Source: JAHJCW01 sp965369995 (GTDB taxonomy: Bacteria; Fidelibacterota; Marinisomatia; Marinisomatales; JAHJCW01). From it: a stretch of DNA of 64,000 bases. A program made the position numbers and the translations under genes. Shown here piece after piece: positions 44,681-53,235 of the stretch (within the stretch, counting starts at the first letter, position 1; every line of letters starts with the position of its first letter). The notes under the pieces are model-generated. The model worked only from the letters and a program-made list of their open reading frames with translations, was not told the origin of the DNA and did no database searches. The stretch is from contig CBDURO010000006.1 in assembly GCA_965369995.1 (NCBI GenBank), positions 1 through 64,000 on the forward strand, read 5' to 3'.

Positions 44681-45310
44681 TTGGGGCAAAAGACACATCC
44701 GGTAGGATTTAGATTAATCGTCAACAAAGCATGGCGCTCAAACTGGTTTTCTGGAAAAGGTGAATATGCTATTGATTTAGCAGAAGATGTTCAAATAAGG
44801 AAATATCTAAAGCACCGTTTGCCAAATGCCGGTGTTGCGAAGATTGAAATCGCTCGTACTTCAAAAGTAGTGACTGTTGCAATAAATACTGCTCGTCCTG
44901 GAATTGTGATTGGTAGAGGTGGAGAAGAAGTTGGTCGTTTGAAAAATGAACTTTCCCAATTATCTCGTAAAGAAGTCCAAATTAATATTAAGGAAGTTAA
45001 ACGTCCAGAACTGAATGCAGCTTTAGTAGGATCAAATATTGCACATCAACTTATAAAGAAAATGTCTTATAGACGTGTTGTTAATAAGACAATACAATCA
45101 ACTATGCGTATGGGTGCAGAAGGAATTAGAGTAAATGTTGCCGGTAGATTGGGTGGTGCAGAAATAGCTAGAAGTGAAAAATTTATGGCAGGGAAAGTAC
45201 CACTACATACATTACGTGCTGATATAGATTATGCACTTATAGAAGCCAATACAGCTTATGGTGTAATTGGAATAAAAATATGGATTTATAACGGAGAAAT
45301 TCGCGGTTAA
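44681..45310 (+). CDS. rpsC: 30S ribosomal protein S3
   Basis: This 209-residue protein starts at TTG, with AGGAGG upstream. It reads MGQKTHPVGFRLIVNKAWRS, contains the KH-domain loop VIGRGGEEV and ends shortly after GVIGIKIWIYNGEI. It lacks the C-terminal extension of E. coli S3. S3 with S4 and S5 forms the mRNA entry helicase. Confidence 0.98.
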   Translation: MGQKTHPVGFRLIVNKAWRSNWFSGKGEYAIDLAEDVQIRKYLKHRLPNAGVAKIEIARTSKVVTVAINTARPGIVIGRGGEEVGRLKNELSQLSRKEVQINIKEVKRPELNAALVGSNIAHQLIKKMSYRRVVNKTIQSTMRMGAEGIRVNVAGRLGGAEIARSEKFMAGKVPLHTLRADIDYALIEANTAYGVIGIKIWIYNGEIRG

Positions 45311-45315
45311 ATATC

Positions 45316-45729
45316 ATGTTAGAACCAAAAAAAATTAAATATAGAAGACATCATAGAGGAAATCGCAGGGGAATGGCGATGCGTGGGAATTATGTTGCAT
45401 TTGGAACATACGGTTTAAAAGCTATGGAACCAGGTTGGATTTCAGCGCGTCAAATTGAATCTTCACGTATTACTATTGCTAGGATTACTCGAAAAATCGG
45501 AAGGATGTGGATTAGAGTGTTTCCAGACAAACCGATAACCCAAAAACCTGCAGAAACTAGAATGGGCAAAGGTAAAGGAGCTCCAGAATATTGGGTAGCA
45601 AATGTAAAACCTGGTAAAATATTATTTGAAGTGGAAGGTGTTTCATTTGAAGATGCTGAAAAAGCTTTCACGAATGCAGGTCATAAATTACCAATTAAAA
45701 CAAAATTAGTTACACGCAGAGAAATTTAG
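45316..45729 (+). CDS. rplP: 50S ribosomal protein L16
   Basis: This 137-residue protein begins MLEPKKIKYRRHHRGNRRG. It contains FGTYGLKAMEPGWISARQIES and MGKGKGAPEYWVANVKPG, which approach the A-site tRNA elbow. The arginine hydroxylated by RoxA in E. coli lies in the MGKGKG neighbourhood. Confidence 0.98.
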   Translation: MLEPKKIKYRRHHRGNRRGMAMRGNYVAFGTYGLKAMEPGWISARQIESSRITIARITRKIGRMWIRVFPDKPITQKPAETRMGKGKGAPEYWVANVKPGKILFEVEGVSFEDAEKAFTNAGHKLPIKTKLVTRREI

Positions 45730-45734
45730 ATAAA

Positions 45735-45953
45735 ATGAAAATTAGCGAACTAAACGAAATACAGAAAACTGAATTAGAAACTAAACTTGAGGATAATTTA
45801 GATGCTCTGCAAAATTTACGTTTTCAAAAAGCATTACAGCAATTAGCAGATCCTCAACAGATTCGTTTTTTACGTAGAGAAATAGCTCAAATAAAAACAG
45901 TTTTACGTGAATATGAACTCGGAATTAGAAAAGATTTAGTAGAGGGTAAATAG
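45735..45953 (+). CDS. rpmC: 50S ribosomal protein L29
   Basis: This 72-residue protein is two helices, with LQNLRFQKALQQLADPQQIRFLRREIAQIKT, the normal L29 core. It sits at the tunnel exit next to L23. Two bases separate it from rpsQ. Confidence 0.96.
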   Translation: MKISELNEIQKTELETKLEDNLDALQNLRFQKALQQLADPQQIRFLRREIAQIKTVLREYELGIRKDLVEGK

Positions 45954-45955
45954 TA

Positions 45956-46222
45956 ATGACGGAAAAAAGAAAAAGACAATCACTCACAGGGGAAGTTGTT
46001 AGTACAAAAATGGATAAAACTGTAGTAGTGAGGGTAACGAGAAAAGTTAAACATCCGTTATATAAAAAATATATAAAAATATTTAAAAAATATTTTGCAC
46101 ACATTGGTACTGTCGAGCCTAAAATGGGTGATATTGTAAGAATTTCATCTGTTCGACCAATAAGTAAGAAGAAGCGTTGGCAAGTTAGTGAAATAATTCG
46201 CGAAGCAAAAATAATTGGATAA
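45956..46222 (+). CDS. rpsQ: 30S ribosomal protein S17
   Basis: This 88-residue OB-fold protein has LTGEVVSTKMDKTVVVRVTRK and HPLYKKYIK, as in all S17. The late GDIVRISSVRPISKKKRW completes the signature. It binds 16S rRNA in the 30S body early in assembly. Confidence 0.97.
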   Translation: MTEKRKRQSLTGEVVSTKMDKTVVVRVTRKVKHPLYKKYIKIFKKYFAHIGTVEPKMGDIVRISSVRPISKKKRWQVSEIIREAKIIG

Positions 46223-46228
46223 TTTGAA

Positions 46229-46597
46229 GTGATTCAGCAAGAAAGTAGATTAAAAGTAGCAGATAATACAGGAGCAAAGGAAGTCCTCTGTATTAAAGTA
46301 TTGGGTGGTACAGGTCGAAGGTACGCCTCAATTGGCGATGTTATTGTTGTTACGGTAAAAAGTGCTATTCCAAATGGTATGGTTAAGAAGAGTGATGTTA
46401 CTCGTGCAGTAGTTGTTAGAACTAGAAAAGAGATTCGCCGTAAAGATGGTTCATATATTCGTTTTGATGACAACGCAGCAGTGCTTTTAACAGATCAGGG
46501 TGAACCGAGAGGAACACGTATTTTTGGACCGGTAGCTCGTGAATTAAGAGAAAGCGGATATATGAAAATTATTTCGATGGCACCGGAGGTTCTATGA
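46229..46597 (+). CDS. rplN: 50S ribosomal protein L14
   Basis: This 122-residue protein starts at GTG. MIQQESRLKVADNTGAKEVLCIKVLGG is diagnostic, with RRKDGSYIRFDDNAAVLL and GTRIFGPVARELR further on. L14 contacts the 30S subunit and the silencing factor RsfS. Its stop overlaps the rplX start (ATGA). Confidence 0.98.
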   Translation: MIQQESRLKVADNTGAKEVLCIKVLGGTGRRYASIGDVIVVTVKSAIPNGMVKKSDVTRAVVVRTRKEIRRKDGSYIRFDDNAAVLLTDQGEPRGTRIFGPVARELRESGYMKIISMAPEVL

Positions 46598-46905
46598 GAA
46601 ATATAAGAAAAGGAATGCAAGTCAAAATAATTAGCGGTAACAATAAAGGTGAATCAGGCAAAGTATTAGCAGTTTATCCAAATACTAATCGTATAATTGT
46701 ACAAGGTGTTAATTTTATTAAAAAAGCAACTCGCCCTACGCAGCAAAATCCTAGTGGTGGTTTTAGTGAAAAAGAAGCATCAATTCACATTTCTAATGTT
46801 ATGGCTGTTCAAGGTGGAAAAACATCACGAATTGGATATAAAAAATTAGAGACAGGTAAAAAAGTAAGAATTACTAAGACAACTGGTCAGGAAATAGAGA
46901 TTTAA
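46594..46905 (+). CDS. rplX: 50S ribosomal protein L24
   Basis: At 103 residues it has a KOW motif (KGMQVKIISGNNKGESGKV) and VQGVNFIKKATRPTQQNP, both typical. L24 nucleates 50S assembly. It overlaps rplN by four bases and leads into rplE after two. Confidence 0.97.
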   Translation: MRNIRKGMQVKIISGNNKGESGKVLAVYPNTNRIIVQGVNFIKKATRPTQQNPSGGFSEKEASIHISNVMAVQGGKTSRIGYKKLETGKKVRITKTTGQEIEI

Positions 46906-46907
46906 TT

Positions 46908-47714
46908 ATGGTAGATGAAAAAACAGTTAAAGAAAAAACTGTTACAAAAGAACAGATAAAAAAGGTTTCTGCAAAGAAATCGGTTACAAAAAAAGTTGAT
47001 ATTAAAACTACTGCAAAAACAACAGCTAAAGACATTTCAGTAGAAAAAAATGCAAAAACTGATTCAAAAGTTCAAGATAAAAAAATCGAAACAGCAAAAA
47101 AGACTGCTACAAAGCAAGAGTCTAAATCGGAAAAGTATCAACCAAGTTATCGTCAATTTTATGATTCTAAAATTATTCCGAGTCTGATGAAAAAATTTAA
47201 TTATTCAAGCGTGATGGAGGTTCCTAAATTAAAGAAAATTACATTAAATATGGGAATCGGCGATGCCAAGCTTAATCCTAAAGCATTAGAAAGTGCGGTA
47301 AAGGAACTAACAGTCATAGCTGGTCAAAAAGCAGTTATTACCCTAGCTAAAAAAGATGTATCGAATTTTAAAATTAGACGCGGTTTTCCAGTGGGTTGTA
47401 CTGTAAATATTCGTGGTAAAAGAATGTATGAATTTTTTGAAAGATTAAACTCAATCGCTTTGCCACGTACGCGTGATTTTACAGGTTTGTCGTTTAAATC
47501 ATTTGATAAGCGTGGTAATTATAATTTTGGCGTCAAGGAACAAATCGTATTCACGGAAATTGATTATGACAAAATTAATGCAATTAGAGGATTAGATATC
47601 GCAATTACAACAAGCGCAAAAACTGACGAAGAAGCGTATGCATTGTTGAAAGAATTCGGATTCCCGCTTAGGGAAAAACTGGTTAAGAAGAATGAATCGG
47701 CGGAGGCGGCATAA
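46908..47714 (+). CDS. rplE: 50S ribosomal protein L5 with a long lysine-rich N-terminal extension
   Basis: L5 normally has about 180 residues; this one has 268. The ordinary protein begins near residue 77 (YQPSYRQFYDSKIIP) and continues with KKFNYSSVMEVPKLKKITLNMG and SFKSFDKRGNYNFGVKEQIVF. The first 76 residues are almost only Lys, Thr, Ala, Glu, Asp, Ser and Val, low-complexity and probably disordered. There is no internal start codon near residue 77, and the ATG at 46908 fits the two-base spacing to rplX, so the extension is likely translated. Its role is unknown. L5 binds 5S rRNA in the central protuberance. Confidence 0.96.
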   Translation: MVDEKTVKEKTVTKEQIKKVSAKKSVTKKVDIKTTAKTTAKDISVEKNAKTDSKVQDKKIETAKKTATKQESKSEKYQPSYRQFYDSKIIPSLMKKFNYSSVMEVPKLKKITLNMGIGDAKLNPKALESAVKELTVIAGQKAVITLAKKDVSNFKIRRGFPVGCTVNIRGKRMYEFFERLNSIALPRTRDFTGLSFKSFDKRGNYNFGVKEQIVFTEIDYDKINAIRGLDIAITTSAKTDEEAYALLKEFGFPLREKLVKKNESAEAA

Positions 47715-47899
47715 TGGCAAAGAAATCATTAGTAGTTAAAGCAAAAAGAAAGGCAAAATTTTCTTCGCGCAGTTATAGTCGATGTTCAAATTGTGGTCGT
47801 CCGCACGGATATATGAGAAAATTTGGTTTATGCCGTATCTGTTTTAGAGAGATGGCATTAAGAGGAGAAATACCTGGTGTTACAAAAGCCAGTTGGTAA
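47714..47899 (+). CDS. rpsN: 30S ribosomal protein S14, zinc type
   Basis: This is the short, 61-residue C-plus form with a CSNCG...CRICF zinc knuckle and GLCRICFREMALRGEIPGVTKASW at the end. It overlaps rplE by one base (TAATG). Confidence 0.98.
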   Translation: MAKKSLVVKAKRKAKFSSRSYSRCSNCGRPHGYMRKFGLCRICFREMALRGEIPGVTKASW

Positions 47900-47915
47900 A
47901 AGGAGATTATGTTAA

Positions 47916-48314
47916 ATGTCAATGACTGACCCAATCGCTGATTTATTGACTAGAATTAGAAACGCATTAGCGGCTGAAAAGCGCTGGACAGACGTACCAT
48001 CTTCACAGATGAAGAAGAGGATAATTTATATCCTAAAGGAAGAAAGTTACATTGAGGATTTTATCTTTATAAAAGATGTAAAAAAAGAAACTATACGAAT
48101 ATTCCTAAAATATGACTATCAAGGAAAACCTGTAATTGATGGAATAGTTCGAGTTAGTAAGCCCGGATGTAGAATTTATGTCAATTCCAATCAAATTCCA
48201 CGTGTATTAGATGGTTTGGGTATTGCGATTTTATCGACATCAAGAGGTGTTATTTCAAACAAAACTGCCAAAAATTTAAATGTTGGTGGCGAACATATTT
48301 GTAATGTATGGTAA
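47916..48314 (+). CDS. rpsH: 30S ribosomal protein S8
   Basis: This 132-residue protein begins MSMTDPIADLLTRIRNAL. The C-terminal part has RVSKPGCRIYV, GLGIAILSTSRGVIS and a terminal GGEHICNVW close to the usual GGE-VLC-VW. The ATG at 47922 is an alternative start. GGAG lies upstream. S8 represses the spc operon in E. coli by binding near rplE. Confidence 0.98.
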   Translation: MSMTDPIADLLTRIRNALAAEKRWTDVPSSQMKKRIIYILKEESYIEDFIFIKDVKKETIRIFLKYDYQGKPVIDGIVRVSKPGCRIYVNSNQIPRVLDGLGIAILSTSRGVISNKTAKNLNVGGEHICNVW

Positions 48315-48320
48315 TTAATT

Positions 48321-48863
48321 ATGTCACGAATTGGTAAAAATCCGATAAATATTCCAGAAGGCGTAACCCTCGAAATAGCTAAAAAGGTTGTGCGAATAAA
48401 TAGTTCTAAAGGTAATATGAAAGTTAACTTATATCCGGAGATTAAAGTATCGCAAAAAGATAATCAAATAATTGTTGAAAGATCATCGGATCGCCGTCAA
48501 GTACGGGCGATGCATGGTACTATGCGACAATTAATCGCCTCGGCGGTTATGGGTTTATCTGATGGATTTACAAAAGAATTAGAATTAATTGGAGTTGGAT
48601 ATCAAGCGATTATGCAAGGTTCTCGCTTAGTATTAAAACTTGGATATTCACATGATATTATATTTGAACCACCGGAAGATATTGCCATTACTGCAAATAA
48701 AAATAACATAACAGTAGCAGGGTACGACAAACAATTAGTTGGTGCAGTCTCAGCTAAAATAAGATCTTTCAGAAAACCTGAACCATATAAAGGTAAAGGT
48801 ATTCGTTACAAAGGTGAACATGTACGTAGAAAACAGGGAAAAACCGTAGGTGGTGTTGGATAG
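48321..48863 (+). CDS. rplF: 50S ribosomal protein L6
   Basis: At 180 residues it is a duplicated fold, with MSRIGKNPINIPEGV at the start. GVGYQAIMQGSRLVLKLGYSH lies in the middle, and GKGIRYKGEHVRRKQGKT at the end binds near the sarcin-ricin loop. Confidence 0.98.
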   Translation: MSRIGKNPINIPEGVTLEIAKKVVRINSSKGNMKVNLYPEIKVSQKDNQIIVERSSDRRQVRAMHGTMRQLIASAVMGLSDGFTKELELIGVGYQAIMQGSRLVLKLGYSHDIIFEPPEDIAITANKNNITVAGYDKQLVGAVSAKIRSFRKPEPYKGKGIRYKGEHVRRKQGKTVGGVG

Positions 48864-48868
48864 AAATA

Positions 48869-49240
48869 ATGAGTAAATTAAGAAAAATAGCAGCTCGTTT
48901 TGAGAGGCGTAGAAATCGAAGTAAAACATTGTATAAAACAGCGAATGATCGTCTTCGTTTGTGTGTTTATCGTAGCAATAAAAATATTGAAGCACAAATT
49001 ATTGATGATATAAAAGGTATTACAATCGTATCTGCTTCAACAGTTGACAAAGAATTAAAAGCTAAGATTAAAATAGCTGAAACCAAGACAGAACAAGGCA
49101 AACTTGTTGGTAAAATATTAGCAGAACGTGCATTAAATAAAAAAATTAAAAAAGTAGTATTTGATAGAAATGGTTTTAGCTATCAAGGTAGAGTTAAAGC
49201 ATTAGCAGAAGCTGCTCGTGAAGGCGGGCTTTCATTTTAA
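48869..49240 (+). CDS. rplR: 50S ribosomal protein L18
   Basis: At 123 residues it has RLCVYRSNKNIEAQIIDD and ends FDRNGFSYQGRVKALAEAAREGGL, the diagnostic L18 tail. L18 binds 5S rRNA. The N-terminus is rich in Arg and Lys, as usual. Confidence 0.97.
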   Translation: MSKLRKIAARFERRRNRSKTLYKTANDRLRLCVYRSNKNIEAQIIDDIKGITIVSASTVDKELKAKIKIAETKTEQGKLVGKILAERALNKKIKKVVFDRNGFSYQGRVKALAEAAREGGLSF

Positions 49241-49255
49241 TATTGGAGAATTATT

Positions 49256-49759
49256 TTGGCAATTATTAATCCATCAGAATTAGACCTTAAAGAAGAAACA
49301 GTTGTAAAGATCAAGCGAATAGCCAAAGTTACTTCGCGCGGAAAACGTTTTCGTTTTTCTGCGGTAGTAGTTGTAGGTGATGGCAAAGGTTATGTTGGTG
49401 TTGGTCGTGGTAAAGCAAATGAGGTGCTTGCATCAATTACAAAAGCGAAGGAGAATGCTAAACAAAATATCTTTAAAGCACCTATAATAAATGGTACTAT
49501 ACCTCATAAAATTGTTAAAAAATATGGAGCAAGTAGGGTTATGCTGAAGCCTGCTTCTCCTGGTACAGGAATTATCGCAGGTGGTGCGGTTAGAGCAGTT
49601 ATGGAACAAGTCGGTGTTTCAAATATATTATCAAAGGTTTTAGGATCTAACAACTCATTGAATATAGTAAATGCAACGGTTGCCGCACTTAGAGATATGC
49701 AAGATGCAGTTAAAGTTGCCAATAAACGCGGAATCACAATAAATCAGGTTTTTAATTAA
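49256..49759 (+). CDS. rpsE: 30S ribosomal protein S5
   Basis: This 167-residue protein starts at TTG, with GGAG about 10 bases before it. VKIKRIAKVTSRGKRFRFSAVVVVGDGKGYVGVG and KPASPGTGIIAGGAVRAVMEQVG are S5 signatures. The short N-terminus lacks a long extension. Confidence 0.98.
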   Translation: MAIINPSELDLKEETVVKIKRIAKVTSRGKRFRFSAVVVVGDGKGYVGVGRGKANEVLASITKAKENAKQNIFKAPIINGTIPHKIVKKYGASRVMLKPASPGTGIIAGGAVRAVMEQVGVSNILSKVLGSNNSLNIVNATVAALRDMQDAVKVANKRGITINQVFN

Positions 49760-49761
49760 TC

Positions 49762-49959
49762 ATGGTAAAAGCAGGGAAAAAAAATATAATAAGAATTACG
49801 CAGATTCGTAGTCGAATTGGCTATAAACAAAAAGCCAAAAAGACTTTGGATGCTTTAGGATTGCGCAAGATTAACCAAACAGTTGAGAAAGTTGATACTC
49901 CTGCTATCAGAGGTATGATAAAAAAAATTGATTATTTACTTAAAGTTGAGGAAGTCTAA
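49762..49959 (+). CDS. rpmD: 50S ribosomal protein L30
   Basis: At 65 residues it has IRITQIRSRIGYKQKAKKTLDALGL, the L30 core. It overlaps rplO by one base (TAATG). Some FCB lineages carry rpmD here and others lack it, so its presence is informative. Confidence 0.95.
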   Translation: MVKAGKKNIIRITQIRSRIGYKQKAKKTLDALGLRKINQTVEKVDTPAIRGMIKKIDYLLKVEEV

Positions 49960-50399
49960 TGAAATTGGATGAGTTGAAACCGGCAAAAGGTTCCACGAAG
50001 AATACGAAAAGATTGGGAAGAGGTCCTGGCACCGGATGGGGTAGAACTTCCGGCAGAGGCAATAAGGGGGCCGGTCAAAGGAGTGGTAATAAAAAACGTG
50101 CCTGGTTTGAAGGTGGACAAATGCCATTGCTTAGGCGACTACCTAAAAGAGGTTTCTCAAATTATAGATTTAGAAAAGAATATCAAATAGTTAATCTCTC
50201 AACATTAGAATTATTGGACGCTAAAAAAATAGATGCAAATTCTTTAGCTAAAAGAGGTATTATAAAATCAGCATTTGAGTCTCTAAAAATATTAGGAAAT
50301 GGGGAGTTGACAAAAGCAGTTGAAATAACGGCTAATGCTTTTAGTAAAACTGCTGTTGAAAAAATCGAAAAAGCCGGAGGTAAAGCAATACAGCAGTGA
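49959..50399 (+). CDS. rplO: 50S ribosomal protein L15
   Basis: At 146 residues it has the glycine-rich N-terminal extension GRGPGTGWGRTSGRGNKGAG and the middle FEGGQMPLLRRLPKRGF, as in all L15. Its stop overlaps the secY GTG start, GTGA. Confidence 0.98.
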   Translation: MKLDELKPAKGSTKNTKRLGRGPGTGWGRTSGRGNKGAGQRSGNKKRAWFEGGQMPLLRRLPKRGFSNYRFRKEYQIVNLSTLELLDAKKIDANSLAKRGIIKSAFESLKILGNGELTKAVEITANAFSKTAVEKIEKAGGKAIQQ

Positions 50400-51733
50400 T
50401 AGATCGAATTAAAAATATATTTTTAATACCTGAATTACGTACTAGAATTCTCTTTACTTTGGGAATATTGGTTGTAGTACGTACGGGTGTGCATATTCCA
50501 ATTCCCGGTGTGAATGGAGATGCTCTTGGCGCAGCTATGCAGAACATTCAAAATACCTTATTCGGTTTATTTGATCTATTTGCAGGAGGTGCGTTTCAAA
50601 AAGCGTCATTATTTGCTTTAGGTATTATGCCATACATTTCTGCTTCAATTATATTACAATTGATGGGATCTGTAGTACCTTATTTCCAAAGACTTCAAAA
50701 AGAAGGCGAAGAAGGCAGAAAAAAATTAACGCAGTTAACTCGGTACGCTACTGTTTTTATTGCAGTTCTACAAGCATTTAGTGTAGCACTCTTTTTAGAG
50801 AATATGACAGCAAATCTCGGAGGAAATGTTGTTGCTGTTGTACCATTCCCAGGAATACTTTTTAAGTTTACTACAATGGTCAGCGTTGTTACCGGTGTAA
50901 TGTTATTGATGTGGTTTGGTGAGCGTATCACTGAAAGAGGAATTGGTAATGGCATATCAATCATAATTATGATAGGTATTTTATCACGCTTACCAACTGT
51001 TATTTTAACTGAAATTACATTAATTCGAGAAGGCCTGCGAGGATTGCTCGGTGAAGTGATATTATTAGGATTAATGTTTGTTATAGTTGCATTTGTTGTG
51101 CTCCTGACGCAGGGTACAAGAAAAATACCAGTCCAATATGCTAAACGGGTTGTTGGTCGAAAGGTTTATGGCGGACAAAGTACACATTTACCATTAAGAG
51201 TAAATACTGCAGGGGTTATGCCAATTATTTTCGCTCAGGCGATTATGTTCATACCGAGTACGATTGCAACATTTTTCTCAAATAGTGAATTTATGCAAGC
51301 TGTAATGCGTTGGTTTTCATTGGATCACCCATTTTATTGGTTAATATTTGGTGCAATGATCGTATTCTTTACTTATTTTTACACGGCTATGGCATTTGAT
51401 CCTGTACAGGTTTCAACAACCATTAAACAACAAGGTGGTTTTATTCCGGGAGTAAGACCCGGGAAAAAAACAGCGGAATATATAGATAATATTTTAACTC
51501 GCGTTACATTACCAGGGTCATTCTTTTTAGCATTTGTTGCAATATTCCCTTATATATTAATGAAAGGTATGGATCTTAGGTATGATTTGGCGTCCTTTTT
51601 TGGTGGTACAAGTCTACTAATTATAGTAGGTGTGGCGCTTGATACTTTACAGCAAATAGAGTCGCATCTTATGATGCGTCATTATGATGGATTCTTATCA
51701 AAAGGTAAAATCCGCGGTCGGAGGCGAATGTAA
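50396..51733 (+). CDS. secY: Preprotein translocase subunit SecY
   Basis: This 445-residue, ten-helix channel protein starts at GTG. IPIPGVNGDAL near the start, ALGIMPYISASIILQL (helix 2), GERITERGIGNGISIII and PGVRPGKKTAEYID (near helix 8) are diagnostic. The pore ring is in helices 2, 5, 7 and 10. With SecE (26208-26390) it forms the inner-membrane export channel. adk, often next to secY, is absent; map follows directly with a TAATG overlap. Confidence 0.98.
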   Translation: MIDRIKNIFLIPELRTRILFTLGILVVVRTGVHIPIPGVNGDALGAAMQNIQNTLFGLFDLFAGGAFQKASLFALGIMPYISASIILQLMGSVVPYFQRLQKEGEEGRKKLTQLTRYATVFIAVLQAFSVALFLENMTANLGGNVVAVVPFPGILFKFTTMVSVVTGVMLLMWFGERITERGIGNGISIIIMIGILSRLPTVILTEITLIREGLRGLLGEVILLGLMFVIVAFVVLLTQGTRKIPVQYAKRVVGRKVYGGQSTHLPLRVNTAGVMPIIFAQAIMFIPSTIATFFSNSEFMQAVMRWFSLDHPFYWLIFGAMIVFFTYFYTAMAFDPVQVSTTIKQQGGFIPGVRPGKKTAEYIDNILTRVTLPGSFFLAFVAIFPYILMKGMDLRYDLASFFGGTSLLIIVGVALDTLQQIESHLMMRHYDGFLSKGKIRGRRRM

Positions 51734-52482
51734 TGGTAAAAATTCGTACAGAACGAGAGATAAATTTAATTGCTGAAAGTAACAAAATCGTTGCTGAAAC
51801 GCTTGACATGCTCAGTGGAAAAATAAAACCGGGTGTTAAAACAAGTGATTTAGATAAATTAGCAGAAGAATTTATAATATCTCGAGGAGCACGTCCTGCG
51901 TTTAAGGGATATATGGGATTCCCTTCAACTTTATGTATTTCCATCGATGATGAAGTTGTGCATGGTATCCCTAATAGCAAGGTTTTAAAGGAAGGTCAGA
52001 TAGTTAGTATTGATTGTGGCGTCGAAAAAAATGGTTATTATGGTGATTCAGCACGAACGTTTGCCGTTGGTAAAATCGATTCCAAAAAACTGGATTTAAT
52101 GAGGGTAACTAAGGAATCATTAATGCGTGGAATTGATGCTGCAAAAGAAGGCAATTACGTTTCTGATATTGGTTATGCAGTACAAACTTATGTGGAATCA
52201 CATGGATACTCGGTAGTACGTGATTTAGTCGGACATGGAATTGGTACAGAGTTACATGAAGAACCTCAAGTTCCAAATTATGGAAAACCTAAACAAGGGC
52301 ATCGGTTACGAACCGGAATGTGTATAGCAATAGAACCTATGATAAATGCCGGTACAAAAGATATATACACCGATAGCGATGGTTGGACTGTAAAAACTAA
52401 AGACGGTAGTGCAAGTGCTCATTTCGAGCATACAATTACAATTACAGAAAATGGTGCAAAAATACTAAGTATAAGTAATTGA
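51733..52482 (+). CDS. map: Methionine aminopeptidase, type I
   Basis: This 249-residue enzyme removes the initiator Met. The five metal ligands are visible: two Asp in SIDCGVEKNGYYGDSARTF, His in GHGIGTELHEEP, Glu in CIAIEPMI and Glu in SAHFEHTITIT. It lacks a zinc-finger N-terminal extension. It overlaps secY by one base and is followed two bases later by infA. Confidence 0.98.
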   Translation: MVKIRTEREINLIAESNKIVAETLDMLSGKIKPGVKTSDLDKLAEEFIISRGARPAFKGYMGFPSTLCISIDDEVVHGIPNSKVLKEGQIVSIDCGVEKNGYYGDSARTFAVGKIDSKKLDLMRVTKESLMRGIDAAKEGNYVSDIGYAVQTYVESHGYSVVRDLVGHGIGTELHEEPQVPNYGKPKQGHRLRTGMCIAIEPMINAGTKDIYTDSDGWTVKTKDGSASAHFEHTITITENGAKILSISN

Positions 52483-52483
52483 A

Positions 52484-52711
52484 ATGACAAAAGAACAACC
52501 AATAACAGTAGACGGAATTATTAAAGAAACACTTCCCGGAGCTATGTTTAGAGTAGAAATTACAATCGGTGAAAATAAGCATGAGGTTTTAGCCCATGTA
52601 AGTGGAAAGATGCGTATGCATTTTATTAAAATATTACCCGGTGATGTTGTAACACTTGAGATGTCACCATATGATTTAAATAGGGGTCGTATAGTATATC
52701 GACAAAAATAG
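52484..52711 (+). CDS. infA: Translation initiation factor IF-1
   Basis: This 75-residue OB-fold protein has VDGIIKETLPGAMFRVEI, HVSGKMRMHFIKILPGDVV and SPYDLNRGRIVYR, the IF-1 signature. It blocks the ribosomal A site during initiation. Its position map-infA-rpmJ is standard for FCB bacteria and firmicutes. Confidence 0.98.
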   Translation: MTKEQPITVDGIIKETLPGAMFRVEITIGENKHEVLAHVSGKMRMHFIKILPGDVVTLEMSPYDLNRGRIVYRQK

Positions 52712-52718
52712 GTAATTT

Positions 52719-52832
52719 ATGAAAGTTCGTCCATCAGTAAAGAAAATGTGTGCAAAATGCAAGATCATAAAACGAAAAGGCGTGATCTTGGTGATTTGCG
52801 AAAATCCAAAACATAAACAAAGGCAAGGGTAG
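52719..52832 (+). CDS. rpmJ: 50S ribosomal protein L36
   Basis: This 37-residue protein begins MKVRPSVKKMCAKCKIIKR and ends NPKHKQRQG. The zinc ligands C-x2-C, a later Cys and His (CENPKH) are present, so this is the zinc-binding type. It lies seven bases after infA and nine before rpsM. Confidence 0.97.
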   Translation: MKVRPSVKKMCAKCKIIKRKGVILVICENPKHKQRQG

Positions 52833-52841
52833 GAGAAAATA

Positions 52842-53225
52842 GTGGCACGTATTGCAGGGATAGATATTCCACGAGAGAAAAAGGTACCATTTTCATTAAG
52901 ATATATTTTTGGTATAGGATTGTCACAAGCACAAAATATTTGTGAAAAGGCTGGAATTGATCAAGATATTAGGGTTAAAAACCTTACTGAAGAGCAGGAA
53001 ATTGGTATTCGTAATGCCATTGTGGAATTAGGTATTAAAATAGAAGGTGAGTTACGTTCTGAAGTCGCGATGAATATCAAAAGATTAAAGGATATTGGTA
53101 GTTATAGAGGATTGCGACATCGTAAAAGTATGCCAGTACGTGGGCAAAGGACAAAAACAAATGCCCGTACTCGCAAAGGAAGAAAACGTACAGTTGGATT
53201 AGGAAGAAAAGCACTTGTAAAATAA
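52842..53225 (+). CDS. rpsM: 30S ribosomal protein S13
   Basis: This 127-residue protein starts at GTG, with AGGAG upstream. MARIAGIDIPREKKVPFSLRYIFGIG and YRGLRHRKSMPVRGQRTKTNARTRKG are diagnostic. Its C-terminal tail reaches the P-site tRNA. It begins the alpha group. Confidence 0.98.
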   Translation: MARIAGIDIPREKKVPFSLRYIFGIGLSQAQNICEKAGIDQDIRVKNLTEEQEIGIRNAIVELGIKIEGELRSEVAMNIKRLKDIGSYRGLRHRKSMPVRGQRTKTNARTRKGRKRTVGLGRKALVK

Positions 53226-53235
53226 GGATTATTAA

